NCBI GenBank assembly: GCA_905182985.1
Contig: CAJJDN010000021.1
Coordinates: 186,001 to 250,000, forward strand
DNA: 64,000 bases
Source of the DNA: Paramecium sonneborni
Lineage: Eukaryota; Ciliophora; Oligohymenophorea; Peniculida; Parameciidae
Reading direction: 5' to 3'
The notes under the pieces were generated by a model. It saw nothing but the letters and a program-made list of their open reading frames with translations. It was not told the origin of the DNA and made no database searches. Positions 50,363 to 63,579 of this stretch are shown in pieces. How positions within the stretch are numbered: position 1 is the first letter of the stretch; each line of letters starts with the position of its first letter. The position numbers were made by a program, and so were the translations under genes.

Positions 50363-50884
50363 ATGGGTTCAGCATGTTAAAAACATAATATTGATAATTC
50401 TGATTATTCATATACTGATGAAATTAAATAACAAGACTTTAAAACAGAGAAAGAATATTATCCTTTAAAAGTTCACAAAGGAGGTAGAAAACCTCTACAT
50501 AAAACTAAAATACCTATAAAATAAATCGAAACTGACCATCATTTTTAAGAATCAGCATCACAATCTGTTGACTTAATAAATCTATAACCAAAGTCTTGCC
50601 ATTTAAAATCTACTCATTCAAGTTCAGAAAAAAAAATAATTACTAATGAAACAAAAAATCAATTAATTAGCATAATCAAATAGCCAAGGTCATACAAAAA
50701 CATTTAATCATAATAACTGACTTTTTCCATAATTAATAGTAAACGATAATTAACAAATAAAAAACTTAGAGGATAATCAGAAAAACATGTTAGATTTAAA
50801 TTAACAAAATCACAAATATAAAGATAAAGATCACATTCCCAATCCAGAATAAGATCAAATATTTAAGTATATATTAATTTGTGA
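50363..50884 (+). CDS. Basic protein with N-terminal acylation signal
   Basis: Intronless, 173 residues. It begins MGSACQK: Gly2 with Ser3 fits N-myristoylation and Cys5 fits palmitoylation, so membrane attachment is likely. The rest is polar and increasingly basic (KLTKSQIQRQRSHSQSRIRS near the end). No domain recognised. It is divergent from the copine gene with 168 bp between starts. Confidence 0.68.
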
Positions 50885-51422
50885 TAAAAATGCTAATATA
50901 AATTCCATTTATTTGTGTTATGATAACATTTTGATTCAGCTATAATAATTAAATTTAAATGTATAAAGATAGCAATTAATTTATTAATTTCTGCTTATTT
51001 ATGATATGATTATTCTAAATTGTCTTTTTTGATGAGTAGATTCAAAACTTATCTGTGTATTTCAATCCTATTATGAAAATAAAAAAAAGAAAACTTTCAC
51101 TTATTTAAATAAATTTGACATTTATATCTTAATTGTAACATTCACCAAAAATTCATAATTTACATAAGGAAATAAATTGAAGTCTCTATTATATTCCAAT
51201 TTATTTTAAATAAGTAAAAATAAAAATAAATAAAGTTAATGACTTATTATAATCAAAATATTTGAATAGAATTTAATTATAATTATTTTCATATAATTAA
51301 GCCTAGATCCTTAAAATGTGATTAATTCAAGAAAAAAAAATCCTTATATATTGAATGATTTTTAAATTAATAATTAATTTGAATGATTAAGATTATATTA
51401 TAATCGAAATATTTATAAATAT
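50885..51422. other. AT-rich intergenic stretch
   Basis: Between convergent genes; no gene seen. Many TAAT-type short repeats. Confidence 0.5.
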
Positions 51423-53036
51423 TCAATTGCCAGATTAAATGTATTAAGTAACATTTAATGGTTTGGTAGAATACAATTTAATTCTTTCTACCAATTATCC
51501 TTCATCTGTGCAATCAGGAATATTATCATCATGATTTAAATTAGAATTAAGATCAGCATTTTCTTAAATTTCTTAATTTTCTTATTTTAACAAATTATCT
51601 ATACCTTTTTCATTCAATTATTATTACTGTTATTGTTACTATTAATAATTTAATGATTTTTATTGTAATAAAATTGGTGCGTTGATTTAGGATTATTATT
51701 AATGAGTTTATTAATTTGAAATAAAAATTGAATTTGATTAAAGATTATTGTTTGATGCTCTTCCATTTTAAGGTGATTCACTACCATTATCCATTTAATT
51801 TTTTTATTAATTTGATGGTAGCAAGCCTAATTTTGATTCCATAATTTTTGTATCTATAAATCTTTGACTTACTTAATTTTATAATTCCTTTTCATGATCG
51901 TCAATGATTTTTTCTAATTCTTATTTTTTCTTACCTTCCAAAATATCATATTTTATCTAGAATTATAAGTAAATTTTACTGAAATATATTTGTCTACTTT
52001 TTATATTTCATCATATAAAGCATCTAAAAGTTTTAATTAAGGTTCTTCTTTAGTTTTGAATCTAGATAACAAGATAAAGTAGCATTCTAAAATATAATAA
52101 AATTCAATACTTGTTTTTTTATCATATTTAGCTTTGTATTAACCAAAACTTCCTCTATAACTAAATTATTCTGGAGGTTCTTTTGGTTTAGCTTTAGGAT
52201 CATTTGGATCCAATTATTTAGCTTAAAGTTCTTTTTCTAATTTTACTCTTTCTTAGTTCCAAGTTTTATCAATTGGAAACCCTTTTCTTATAAACATAAA
52301 AAAGAATTGTCTATTGTAATCCCACATCATGAAACATCTAAATATCTTAACTAGAGTATCAGAACTTAAATCTTTATCAGAAATGCATCCATGACTTTAT
52401 TTATATATAGCAGAAGTATTTTATAATTCAAAAACAGCTCGTTGATTTTATTAAGTTATAATTTAAGATCCAATATTTTGTTATAATTATATGTTACTCT
52501 ACAATTAAGAACATCTATATTACTTATAATTATATTTATCCTTCTGTTTTAGATTCATAAGGCTCTTAAAAAGCTTTTACTTAACCATTTTTTTCAGTAT
52601 AAATTAATTCTTTTTAATCAAGCAGTTTCTTGATCGTTTCAGTTTCTTTTTATTCAAATTCCTCTTTTTTTATCTAATATAATAATACATTATACTTTTG
52701 AATAATTAGGAACCTTCTGAATCATTTCATAAATTTCATCCAATACTTAATTTTGATAATCCTCTTTAACTTCTATGCTACTTATTAGAATGAAATAACA
52801 TTCTTAATTAATCTAAACATTTTACTATTCTTTTAATCATATTTGCATTTAAAATTTCCATAATCTGAAGTTAGCTCAAATTGTTCTTTAGGCTATTTGG
52901 CCATTTCTTAAAATTTATTTTCTAATTCTTTTCTACAACCATTCCATTTAGGAGAAACAAAAAAACCTCTTCTTATGAATAGAAAGAAAAAACTTCTTTA
53001 GTAATCATAAATCATGAAAGCTCTCAAAGCAGACAT
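51423..53036 (-). CDS. Unknown protein with two copies of an uncharacterised ~110-residue domain
   Basis: Predicted 506 residues after introns of 23, 22, 25 and 23 nt. Two regions align with each other. Copy 1 (residues 1-107) has FMIYDYQRSFFFLFIRRGF, W-N, an LE helix, YGNFKCKYD, CYFILIS and LDEIYEMIQKVPNY. Copy 2 (about 218-340) has FMMWDYNRQFFFMFIRKGF, W-N, LE, FGQYKAKYD, CYFILLS and LDALYDEIQKVDKY. A charged helical linker separates them. The C-terminal part is Gln-rich with a run of nine Gln (LNYQQQQQQQQQLNE). No known family recognised; the aromatic/basic blocks could bind nucleic acid or membrane. Confidence 0.78.
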
Positions 53037-53369
53037 ATTTACTTAAAAAAAATAATTAAAATATTATTTTTTTTTGCCCTCATATTAATAATTGTAAAAT
53101 TGAATTACATTATTTGAAAGTCGAATCCAATTAAATTAATTTTACTTGAAAAAGGACATTTAATGAGAATTGATATCTTATATTATTTCTTTTAATTTTA
53201 TAAGATATATTTATGGAATTAAGAAGATTTAATGATAAGAAGAACAAAATTTTTAAAATAATTTTTAAGTTTTGAATTGCTATTTAATATTCATAAATCT
53301 ATAATATATATTATTAGGAATTAATAAAAATAAATTGCAATAAATTTTGAAGAGCAATAAAATTTAATT
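53037..53369. other. Divergent AT-rich intergenic region
   Basis: Promoter region between two divergent genes; no gene seen. Confidence 0.5.
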
Positions 53370-54028
53370 ATGAGATCGCTACAATAAATTCCAAAAGTAA
53401 CCAAAAAGGTTATTATTATAAATCAGAAGTAAGTTCTATATGACGATTATCTATAGATCGAATATGATTACTGAAAATAATAATCTTTAGAATATTCAAA
53501 ATGTTTAAGTAAATAATACTGAAAGAAAGAATGCAATAACCGAGGAACAACTTCCAAAATAATTTGATGGTATTTTATTAATTTAAAATAGATAATCTAC
53601 AATTTGAAAGTCAATAATCTATTTAAGAAATGATGATTTTGTATTAAAAAAATTGTACCTAATTATAAGAGTTTTAATATTAAATACACGAGTTAAAAGA
53701 GAGGGTCTAATTGATTGAGTAAAAATTTGAAGAAATCGAAACAACTAACAAGAAAAAGAAGAAAAGAAGAACTGCAGCTGAAATTGATAAGAATTTTAAA
53801 GTGTGTATTTAATTTATAAATTTTTTAGTGCCCTTATAAAAATTGTGAAAAGCTTTATGGATCAGATGTTTCATTGAATTTACACATTAAATTTAAACAT
53901 AATGGTGGTAATAAGAGTGAACGTCAGAAAATAATTGTAAAAATTAAATTTTGTAAAAATAGAAATAATTGCAGGCTGGAGAAATATCTGAAAAAGATAT
54001 TCCAAATATCAATTTACCACCTGTATGA
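53370..54028 (+). CDS. Coiled-coil protein with one C2H2 zinc finger
   Basis: Predicted 184 residues after introns of 28, 22, 28 and 26 nt. A coiled coil (LYQKNCTQLQEFQYQIHELK) is followed by a basic stretch (NKKKKKRRTAAEID) that could be a nuclear localisation signal, then one C2H2 finger CPYKNC-x12-H-x4-H (EKLYGSDVSLNLHIKFKH). The third intron starts GTGTG rather than GTA and lies just before the finger. A DNA- or RNA-binding role is likely. Confidence 0.78.
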
Positions 54029-54429
54029 AAAATACCATTTCAATCCAATAATAAATTTGATTTCAAATTAATTAATGTGTTTACAAAAATTTATATTCCG
54101 CCATTTTTTTAGAATTTAAACTAGGCATTTTTAACGAAATTTTAAATTTGAATGCCACATTATTTTTATTATTATAGTTTATTAGTACTTTAATATGTCT
54201 AAATTATAAGATACAAATAGAAAATTCAATAATACAAAATAACGATGGGTATTATTATTTATAATATAATTTTCTACAGGAAACATTAACAGCAAATATT
54301 GGAAACAAGGAAAATATCTAAGTTGGAAATAAAATAGCAGTAACAAAAACCATAAAAAAGTGCACAACAGCAATAGCTCTAGAGAAAAAAAAACCTTTAC
54401 CTTAAAGAACAATAACAAAATATTTCAAA

Positions 54430-54693
54430 ATGACGAATATTAAAAAATATCCAAACTTATAATTATTTGACTCAAAAGGACGTGTAAGAGAGTTCTTATG
54501 TTATGATGACAGTTTATTAAAAATACCTCCAGCCTATAATTAAACAATTTCACATGTATTAATAATGTATTAATTATAATAGTCTATGGATAATGATTGT
54601 TAATCTGATAATGAATAGGTTGAATCTGCTGTTAGATAACTTACATACTTTCTCGAATCTACTTTAAATTAATACAAATAACATTCTTAATGA
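54430..54693 (+). CDS. Small acidic/polar protein of unknown function
   Basis: Intronless 87-residue frame starting MTNIKKYPNLQLFDSKGRVR, followed by LLKIPPAYNQTISHVL and a Gln/Asp/Glu-rich helix. No family recognised. Composition and a well-placed start 207 bp before the next gene support it being real. Confidence 0.6.
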
Positions 54694-54899
54694 AGTCTAT
54701 CAATGTATGTTTAGGTTTTAGATTATATTGATTATATTATATTGGATTATTCTCTTTTTCAAATTATATTCATAAGGTTTATTGAAAGTGCAACTAGTTT
54801 TAGTATGAATTTCAATCTGATTTTAGATATTATTAACAAGTAATTCTCAAAATGAAATTGATTGTTAATACTTTAATATTTTAATATCATATAATTATA

Positions 54900-56561
54900 A
54901 TGAATCTGTATAAAGAGAATGCTAAATTATCTTTAGATTAATTAATAGAAAAGAGAGTAAGCTAATAAATTTTATTAAGAAAGTGTGGAACAGGGAGATA
55001 TTAAATTTTAGCTTTATCTATTTTAGTTTTCATTGATTTGAATGATGGATGTGAGTTAATATTAATGAGTTTTATAATGCCTATTTTAAAGACTGAATGG
55101 CAATTAACAAGCTTACAAATTTAAATTTTAACAAGCATTTTTTATATGGGTAGAGTGTTCTATTTCAAAATAGGTAAGGAATGGTATTGGGTTCATTATT
55201 GACAGGATTTATTGCAGATCGTAAAGGGAGATTGAAATGTATTTACATGTCTTGCATAATTTAATTTTTTATGGCAAACAGCTTTTTACTTTGTACAAAT
55301 TTTTATCATATGATTTTTGCAAGATTAGGATATGGATTTGTTTATGGTATTATTTAAATTAATTTAATAAGGATTTTCAATTCCTTTAACAACTACTATG
55401 ATATCTGAAATTACAGCTCCTGATGTAAGAGGAAGATTTTTAATAATTATAAATTTTTTTGTATCTGTAGGAAAAATTTATGCATTTTTATTAGCATTTT
55501 TATGTTTAGAGAATTTTAATAAAGGAAATTGGAGATTAATGATGATGCTAAGTTCAACAACTTCTTTAATTGTAGGAATTTTGGCATTTATATTTTTAAT
55601 GGAAAGTCCTAGATATTTAATGGCAAGTGGATAAGTAGTTGAAGGATTAAATATTATTGAAGATATCATACATAAAAATAAAAATAATACAGGATTAATT
55701 AGTAAAATATTTAAGAGCGTTTAACCTGAAATATCTTCAGATCCATTTAAGGGATCTAAGTAAATTATAAAATATATGAAGATATGGATATATATCAGCA
55801 AAAGAAAGAATAGCAATAGAGAAATGGGTTACAAAAGTATTTCGTTCAGAATAGAGAGGAACATTAAGAGAATTGTTTAACAAAAATAATAAAAGTACAA
55901 CCATAAGATTATGGATAATATGGTTTTGTATTAATTTTGTAATATATGCTATAACTATATTAGATGTATTTTGGATAATTACTTATTTTACCATTTATTT
56001 TAGGGTCTAAGTAAAAAACATTTGTAGATTACTTAACAACAGTTTTAGGTGAAATACCTTCTATAATATTATCATTATTAATTGTTGAAATTCCTTTTTT
56101 GGGAAGAAAGAATACAATGACAATTTCATTTTTTTGTGCAACAATTATGCATATTTGGTCTTATTATGCTTCATGGCCATATTTTTTTGCTAGATTTTTT
56201 ATGAAAGAATGTTGGGCTATGTTATATCCATATTCAACAGAAATATTTCATACTTCTAATAGAACTTTAGGATTTGGTAGTAGCGCTGCAGTTGGAAGAA
56301 TAGGAGCTGCTATTTCTCCATATATTCTTATACCTTTATTTGAATAAGAGGCACATTTACCATTCTTAGCATTTGCTATAAGTTCTATTATTTCTGTAGT
56401 ATCTACATGCACATTACCTTATGATACTGTTGGTAAATCATTAGATTTTTAAAAGTAAATTAAATTTATGATCTAGTTCTGATGGAGAAGTTGAAAGTAA
56501 TAAAGATGATGAAATTAAAGAAATTATGATGGTTTTAATTGAAAAAAAAAATTAGAACTGA
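54900..56561 (+). CDS. Major facilitator superfamily transporter (SV2/organic cation-like)
   Basis: Predicted 503 residues after six introns (27, 29, 25, 22, 25 and 22 nt). Twelve membrane helices are expected. MFS signatures: GSLLTGFIADRKGR between TM2 and TM3 (motif A), ARLGYGFVYGFSIPL, SEITAPDVRGRF after TM4 (typical of SV2/SLC22-like members), MESPRYLMASG after TM6, then LPFILGS and FGSSAAVGRIGAAISP. An amphipathic central loop and a short charged C-terminus complete it. Substrate cannot be told. Several introns sit inside conserved helices, and each removal restores the frame. Confidence 0.92.
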
Positions 56562-56589
56562 AATAAAATTTATATTTATTTATTATTAA

Positions 56590-57450
56590 ATGGATCCTAA
56601 TGCATAAATCAATGAGAGATACACAAAATTACAGGAAAAATTGGGAGCTCTTTAATTTGAAGTTGACAATACGAAAGATGCAAAAATTGATGAAATTTAC
56701 GATAGAATCAATTAAGCTTAAAGTGAATTAAAGGATATTATCAATAATTACAGTGAAAAACTTGTACTTAATATTCTTTAAAATAGGGATAACTATCAGG
56801 TTAATTCCAAGATCTAACAAAAAAATTTGAAAAACAAAATGAATAATATAGTTCTTCGCATGAAAAAAAGTTAAAAGAAATCAAGAATTTAGAGAATAAA
56901 CTTTAAAAAAGATTAGATGATGATGTTAAAGCAAATAGAGAACAAAGTGAACAAGTTTTATCGATTTATGATTAATAAGTAAATTAAAAATGAATAACTT
57001 AAAAGGTTTAAGACTTACTTTAATAGATAGGATAGGAAATTAAAGTAAGAAACTAATAAGTAAATATTATTAATACAACTTTATAAAATGATTTACCTGC
57101 ATTATGGTAATATAATGTTTAAGAAAATTAAGAAAGAGTATAAGAAGATCAATCTATTGTGAAAAAAGCAAGTTAAGAAATTTCTAAATTATTTGATTAA
57201 ACGAATATAGGTAAATAATAAAGGTAATTCTAATCTAAATCTTATTAATAGAGAAGATGCTGAAGTTGGAATATTCTCCATGCTTAAAGAAGTTGTTATT
57301 AGAGTTAAAAGTGAATTAGAAGAAGAACGATAATTAAGAATGGATGGACATGAAGCATTGTTATCAATTTTAGAAGAAGCTTATGAAAAAATGGAAGAAA
57401 CTCATGCCAAAGTTCAATAATAAAAGGCTGCCCTATAAGAATCAAAATGA
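56590..57450 (+). CDS. SF-assemblin/beta-giardin family protein
   Basis: Predicted 260 residues after introns of 23, 27 and 28 nt. It is a nearly continuous coiled coil. The C-terminus REDAEVGIFSMLKEVV followed by LEEERQLRMDGHEALLSILEE is characteristic of SF-assemblins, which form striated fibres at basal bodies. It starts 28 bp after the transporter gene on the same strand. Ciliates have large families of these. Confidence 0.85.
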
Positions 57451-57538
57451 AATATAATAATCAGTTTATTTTATCATTTTTCATACAAATTTATTTTTTA
57501 ATAAGTTGCTCATAATTTAATATAAAATAGAATAATAT

Positions 57539-59166
57539 TCAAACTCTTCTAACATATACATTTCGATCTAATTTTTTATTTGTTTGTTTTGATTAATCTT
57601 ATTTCTAATAATTTTCTAAAGTCTTTAAAAATGCTTCATCATTAATTTTTATAGTTTCATTATTATTTTGATGATCTCTCTCAGCAATAGTCATTCTTGT
57701 TTGACTTCCATGAATTGCTCTACTGCCTCTCTTTTCATTAGTTTTATATAATTTTAATCTAAATGAATCTTCTCCACTTTTTTATTTTAGCAATTCATAA
57801 GCATATTATAAATTTTAATAATCTAACCATAATTCTTCATAGTTTTATTTCAATTTTTATTCCTGTTCAACAAAATTTTAAGCTTAGCTTTCAATTATAG
57901 TTTAAAGCTCGAATTCTTTATTTGATAATAAAATATTTGCTTTTCTCTATTCATCAACATTTTATTAAAAATGTTATTCAACACATGAAACTTAAAGTCT
58001 TAAATCTTAAACTAATTCTTATAATTATTAGTTTTCATTTTTAAAATATGATAATTTCTAATCTTTTTTATTCAGTTTTTATTAAAGATTTGTTGTCAAA
58101 TCTATATATTTTGTTGCTTCCTCCAATTAGATTTATAAAGCTTATATTTCTCTAAAAATAATAATTTAATAATATACAATTTATAATTTCTTTCTAATAC
58201 TTTTTTACTATCTTCTATCTATTATAATTGCCTCCTAGTTTAATCATGCAAAGATTCTGTTTCCTAAAGCTTATCAATAATTGTTAATAATTCTAAATTT
58301 TTATATAAATTATTTACAATTTATTTTTGAATTCGCTATTTCTACTTCACATTTCAATTTTTAATTTTCATCTTAAATTTAAGAAAATCTTTCTTTTTAA
58401 TTTAGAATATTTTCTTATAATTGCTCAATAACTTCTTTTGAAGTTTTAACTTAATCTTCATAATTTGATGATATATTGTTTAATTAGGATGTATTCTACT
58501 TTTTTAGATGTTCAACTTATTTGATTAATTTAACTTCCTTTTCACTTTAATAGTTTTCAAAATAGTTTTACAATTACTCATTCTAATAAAATTTGAATTT
58601 ATTATTACTTTTTCCAAAGCTTGTTTTAGTTTAAATGTCAAATCAGCTTCTCTTTTTTAAAGATCAAGTACTTTTTTATTGATTAATGATTCTGTTTCAT
58701 ATAAATTCCTATCTTTTGAAATTGAATTTTTTCTAAGTTGATTTACTCTATCTTCAGCATCTCTTATTTATTATTTAAGCTGTTCTATTTCATGATCTTT
58801 TTTGTCATTTATGTCAAGTAAGGTTTTTATTTTGTTATTACTTTCTAAGAATGTCTCTTCTAATTAATTTTACAATCTATATATAGTTAATATTAAAACT
58901 TACAATTCATAATTTATATGAAGTTATTCAATCTTTTTTTATTATTCATTGTCTTTTAATATAAATGAGATTATGTCTTATTTTAATCCATCTTAATCTC
59001 TTGCAACAGCTAATTAAAATGCATTCAATCTCTCTTAAAATTCTGTTTCCATATTTTTAATTTATGTATCCTTTTGTTTAATCACTTTTTTTAATGTTTC
59101 TAAATTTTCAATCACCTCTATTGGATCTAATTATTACAACTAGTTGACATTATTTACTTATTTCAT
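57539..59166 (-). CDS. Long coiled-coil protein
   Basis: About 520 residues with a few short introns, not all placed with certainty. Heptad-rich Lys/Glu/Gln/Leu sequence from the N-terminus (VIENLETLKKVIKQKDTQIK) almost to the end. The last 90 residues are basic and less regular (SFRLKLYKTNEKRGSRAIHG; KKLDRNVYVRRV). Probably cytoskeletal. Convergent with the SF-assemblin gene. Confidence 0.75.
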
Positions 59167-59567
59167 AATAATAATAAAATTTATTTTTATTTAATTAGTT
59201 AATAATAAAACATTACATTAATATAAATATATAAGTTGAATAATAATAAATTTGGTCTCATTTAAGCAGATTTAAATTTATTGATCAACAATTTTAATGT
59301 GAGAGACTATTTTTTTTATGTACCTATTATTTGAAAATTAATTAAACAAAAAAAATTAATTTCCAATAATTCTTTTTGAATTTATTTTAGTATATTTTTA
59401 TGATGATTCATATTATAATTTTATATTTTCATTCTAAGTTAGTAATTTATCATTCCTTTCTTTAGAAGATTGAATTTTAATCTTATGGTTATAGTGAAGA
59501 AAAATAAGAAAAATTAATGAAACAGTTCATTTATAAACTTATTTTAAATAATCAATAATCAGATTAT
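59167..59567. other. AT-rich intergenic stretch
   Basis: Between two minus-strand genes; no gene seen. Confidence 0.5.
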
Positions 59568-59834
59568 TCAAGCCTTCCATAATAAGAAATACAATTCTTT
59601 ATGTTGATAAAAAATGTATTTTTTTGTTTAATGAATTACATGACTTCCAAAGTTTCTTCCTACAATGCAATTCCAACCAAATTAATCAAATTTATCAAAT
59701 TCATATTTAATATGATGAGCAATTTGTTTCTCAGTTCTAAATTATTGCATAGCTGATTAAGTAATATCAGTGACTTTTTTAATAAAATCTTCATCCATAT
59801 CTGTGGCCTTTATTTATAACTTGATTTGTTCCAT
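59568..59834 (-). CDS. Dynein light chain LC8-type
   Basis: Intronless, 88 residues, against 89 in animal DYNLL1. Family blocks: [46 protein letters not shown]. LC8 is a dimeric hub that binds dynein intermediate chains and other partners. The C-terminus (LYFLLWKA) diverges from the usual ILLFKSG, suggesting a paralogue rather than the canonical copy. Confidence 0.93.
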
Positions 59835-59989
59835 ACTTTATATTATATTGTATATTAATTAAATATAATAAATTAATTTAATAAAGCTGTTAATTTAAAT
59901 TTTTGAAAATAGGTCTCTTAAAAATTATATCTTATATGTATCTCATATCAAGAAGACAATAATAATTAAAAACTTTTAGAATTAATTTT

Positions 59990-60697
59990 TCAATCATATT
60001 AAATAAAGCCTAAAATATGGCTCCAATCCAACTCGATTATTGCTTAAAAAAAAACTAGACCAAGAAAACTATCCAAAAAATAATCTAGCTATTCGTTTCA
60101 TCCGAAAGGTTTGTCTTATACTTTTTTTAAATACAGATGAACTAAATTTCTTAGTTTCTAGAAACTCTTTTATTTCTTATTGATTTTATATTCTTTCATC
60201 AAAATTTAATTAAAAATACTTACAAAAAAAAAAATACTAATAAAATGCTTTAATCCTTAACCGAAGTTATTATAAATATTCTTAGTCTCTCCAGGGAATA
60301 AATATTTTGCATTCTTTTTATTTTTAGCTATCTTAAATCTTTAACCTGATATTTTATAGAACTCTTTAAGCTTCGGACTATTATCATCTTAATGAGACAA
60401 ACTTTAATCATGTTCTTCTTGCCAATCTATTTTATCTTTGCTTGGCATTATTTTTATTTAAGAAGATTCTAATTCTCTTGGCTATGATTTAATAATCTAG
60501 TTCTGGAAAGTTGAATTTATTATTACTTTAGTATTTGAGCAAATCTAAAAGTCAACTGAATTCATTTGGTATTATGATTACTTAAGAATATAAAATTGAA
60601 GCTTCTATCTATCACTTTTATCACTCTTTACTGATTCCTCTTAGTCTGAATTAAAATGGAAAACTGAAAAATCATTAAACATTTGATTTTTATTCAT
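59990..60697 (-). CDS. Unknown protein
   Basis: Predicted 224 residues with one 33-nt intron that contains an in-frame TGA. The N-terminus is polar and Ser/Gln-rich (SDQEESVKSDKSDRQ). The middle carries LFPGETKNIYNNFGQGL. The C-terminus is hydrophobic (LDYFLDSFLGLVFFQAII) and could be a membrane anchor. No family recognised. Start at 60697 is preferred over the in-frame Met six codons downstream. Confidence 0.62.
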
Positions 60698-60879
60698 TTA
60701 TTAATGAATCGATTTTTTTCTAAAATAAAGCAAAGCTTAGAGATAGAATAAAAAATTGTTTAATCAATATATTTAAGTTTCTAAATCTAAATAGAAACTT
60801 CTATAAAATGATCTCAATGTTTAAAGGATTTTTTTATAGTTTAAAATTATAATAATGACATTATTATTTAATTTTGAAG

Positions 60880-63579
60880 ATGCTTTATGAATTTATAAGA
60901 ACATTTTAAAATTCTTACAACAAATTCGTATCAGAATAATATTAATAATGGAAAAGGCAAGAATACTAAAAGGAAATAGACTTAATTCAAATCCCAACTC
61001 TATTTATTTCGTTTATAATAATCTTAGTAAGATTGATGATTAGTAAAAGTGATTCAGAACTATATATTCAATTAAGCATTAATTGTTTATCCCATTTACT
61101 TATAGTGATTCTCATTAAAAAAAGCAAATCATATAAAGCCATAATTACTCAGATAACTAGAATTTGCTAAATTATTGTCATTAACTGGTATTGTATATAT
61201 TTTTATCTGTCAAACTCATCATTTTTATTAATTTACATTACATTTAATGTAATTTAGTTTAGTCTAGCCTACACATTATGGTTTAAAGGTTTAACATTAG
61301 GAATATGCATATTAGGGTATTTATTATTTATCCCAGAAATATCTTATGAATGTTTAGTATTATTTATTTTAATAATACTTGTGCATACATTAAGAGAAGA
61401 AGGCAACTTAATGTCAGTTTATTCAAAACTTTAAGCCTTGTTTTTAATTATCGATACGATTCCATCAGCTATGTGTATAGTTTAGAAAAATAAAAGTTAA
61501 TTGCTTTATTCAAATAAGAGTTTTGAAAATCTCTCTTTAACTTTAGAAGGTTCAAATAATTCTGATACTGACCAATCACCAGATAGATTTAACAATTATT
61601 AATAATAATAATTGCATTTTTTATCAAATCTTTAATTAACAGAATTAAAATAATAAGGCATATCAATAATAGATTTTGATGATGAATTATAGATTGATTA
61701 ATTTAAGATACGATAAGTTAATTATAAGAAAAAAGCTTAAAGTCCAAAGTATGGATCAAGATAGTTGATATTTAATTAGAGTGATAAATATCCTTTAAAT
61801 TAAAAAATATCATATAAATAAGAATTCTTTTCTTCGTTTAAAATGAAAGACGATGAATAAGTAGTAAAAAAATAGTATACTGCAGATATATCATTATAAG
61901 TTGAACTTAGACATTAACCATACATGTGTACTATGAGTTCAAAAAAGAAATAAAGGAAGAGATCATCAAATAGAATTAGTATTAATAGACCATCGACACC
62001 TACAAGTGGTAAATTATCATATGAATAGATTTAAAGAGATAATAATTAAAAATCTTAAAATTCAACACATTCAACAATGAATCATGATATGAAGTTCTTA
62101 GTTAATGTAATTGAGAATTATAAGTTATTTGATGAGGAAGATGATTTTTAAATATTTTTTGTTCATGAATTAAATCCAGTTCTTTTAAAAACTAGCTTAA
62201 AAAAATTAGAATCAGTTAAAAAGAATTTATTAAGATCTATTTCTCATGAAATGTTAACAAATTTAAATGCTGCTTATGGTTATATAAAACAATGTTAGGA
62301 TAGATTATTAAAAGGAGAATAGATGTCAGAATAATTAGCTTGTGCTTTGAGATACACAAAATTATAATTATTTAAAGTTCAAGATTTTTTTGATTATAGA
62401 TATTTATTAGATAATAAATTAAAATTGAGAGAAGATAAATTCGAATTAATTAATGCTATAACAGAATGTGTAGATTTGATAAAGGATTAAATATATAGAA
62501 AACAATTGAGTTATTAATTAGATATTCCAGAAAATTGTGCATATATTATAAAAGGAGATAGACAAAGATTTTGTTAAGTTATTTTGAATTTATTAACAAA
62601 TGCTATTAAATTTACATATTAAGGTGGAATAACAGTAGAAGTGAAAAAAAACAAATATTCTCCATCTTGTTTTGGGATAATAGATGAAGTTTAATCTTAA
62701 TTATCTTAAGAAGATTCTAATATTTTAGAAATTTATATTAAAGATAGTGGTTTAGGTATGGATGAAGAAGAATTAGTAACTTTAAGAAAGAAAGTAAATA
62801 TTTAATTAAATTAGTTACATGTTGCAGATGAGGATGAAAAAGTATCTAAATATTCTGTTGGTATTGGTTTAGGTTTATCAGTTTGTAAGTCAATAATTCG
62901 TTAATTAGCTCCAGAAAATTCTAATCTTTTGTTTGTTGATTCTATTAAGGATAGCGGTTCTTCATTTTATTTTTGTCTCAGATATATTGAAGAGAAATCA
63001 TCTATTTAAAAATCTTAGTAAATGACTATTCCATAATAGGATGCATAAAGTGCATCTGTTAAAGTCTTAAATTATAATAAAAGCCATTAATTGGCAGCTT
63101 TTAATATTTTTAAAAGAAGCAATTCTCATGATTTATCAATAGAAATTTCTAAAAAGAATTAGGATCATTGTTAATGTGAGACAATTTTGATAGTTGATGA
63201 TGAATAATTTAACTTAGATGTAATTGCTCATACCATTAAAGATATGGGTTTTGAAATAGAAACTGCATTTAATGGTAAATAAGCAGTAGAAAAAGTATCA
63301 AAAAAATTATAGGATAAATGTAGTGGAAAATGTACAGGTTATCATTGTATATTAATGGATCTAAATATGCCTTTAATGAGTGGGTGGGAGGCTGTTTAAA
63401 TAATTCGATAGATGGAATGCGAATTATAATTGGTGAAGGCAATACCTGTAGTGGCTGTAACTGCTTTTTGTAGTATATCAGATTAAGAGAAGAGTATAAA
63501 CGAAGGTTTTGATGGAGTTATAATAAAGCCAGCTACTAAGGAAAAGATTAAAGGATGTTTCGAAAATTTAAATTTATGA
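60880..63579 (+). CDS. Membrane-bound hybrid histidine kinase
   Basis: Intronless, 899 residues. The N-terminus has five or six membrane helices (IPTLFISFIIILVRLMI onward to about residue 185), then a PAS-like segment (IPSAMCIVQKNKSQLLYSNK) and a long polar linker. The transmitter has the H-box RSISHEMLTNL, N-box NLLTNAIKF, G1 DSGLGM and G2 VGIGLGLSVCK. A receiver domain closes the protein: ILIVDDEQ, phosphoacceptor Asp in ILMDLNMP, AVTAF and IIKPAT, so every catalytic residue of both domains is present. Such hybrid kinases pass phosphate through an Hpt protein to response regulators. The ligand is unknown. Confidence 0.95.

Noticed and set aside
60200..60215. Short intron at the T11 run in the 59990-60697 gene
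   Set aside because: Removing it would break the frame of the downstream exon, whereas the unspliced reading keeps the gene a multiple of three.
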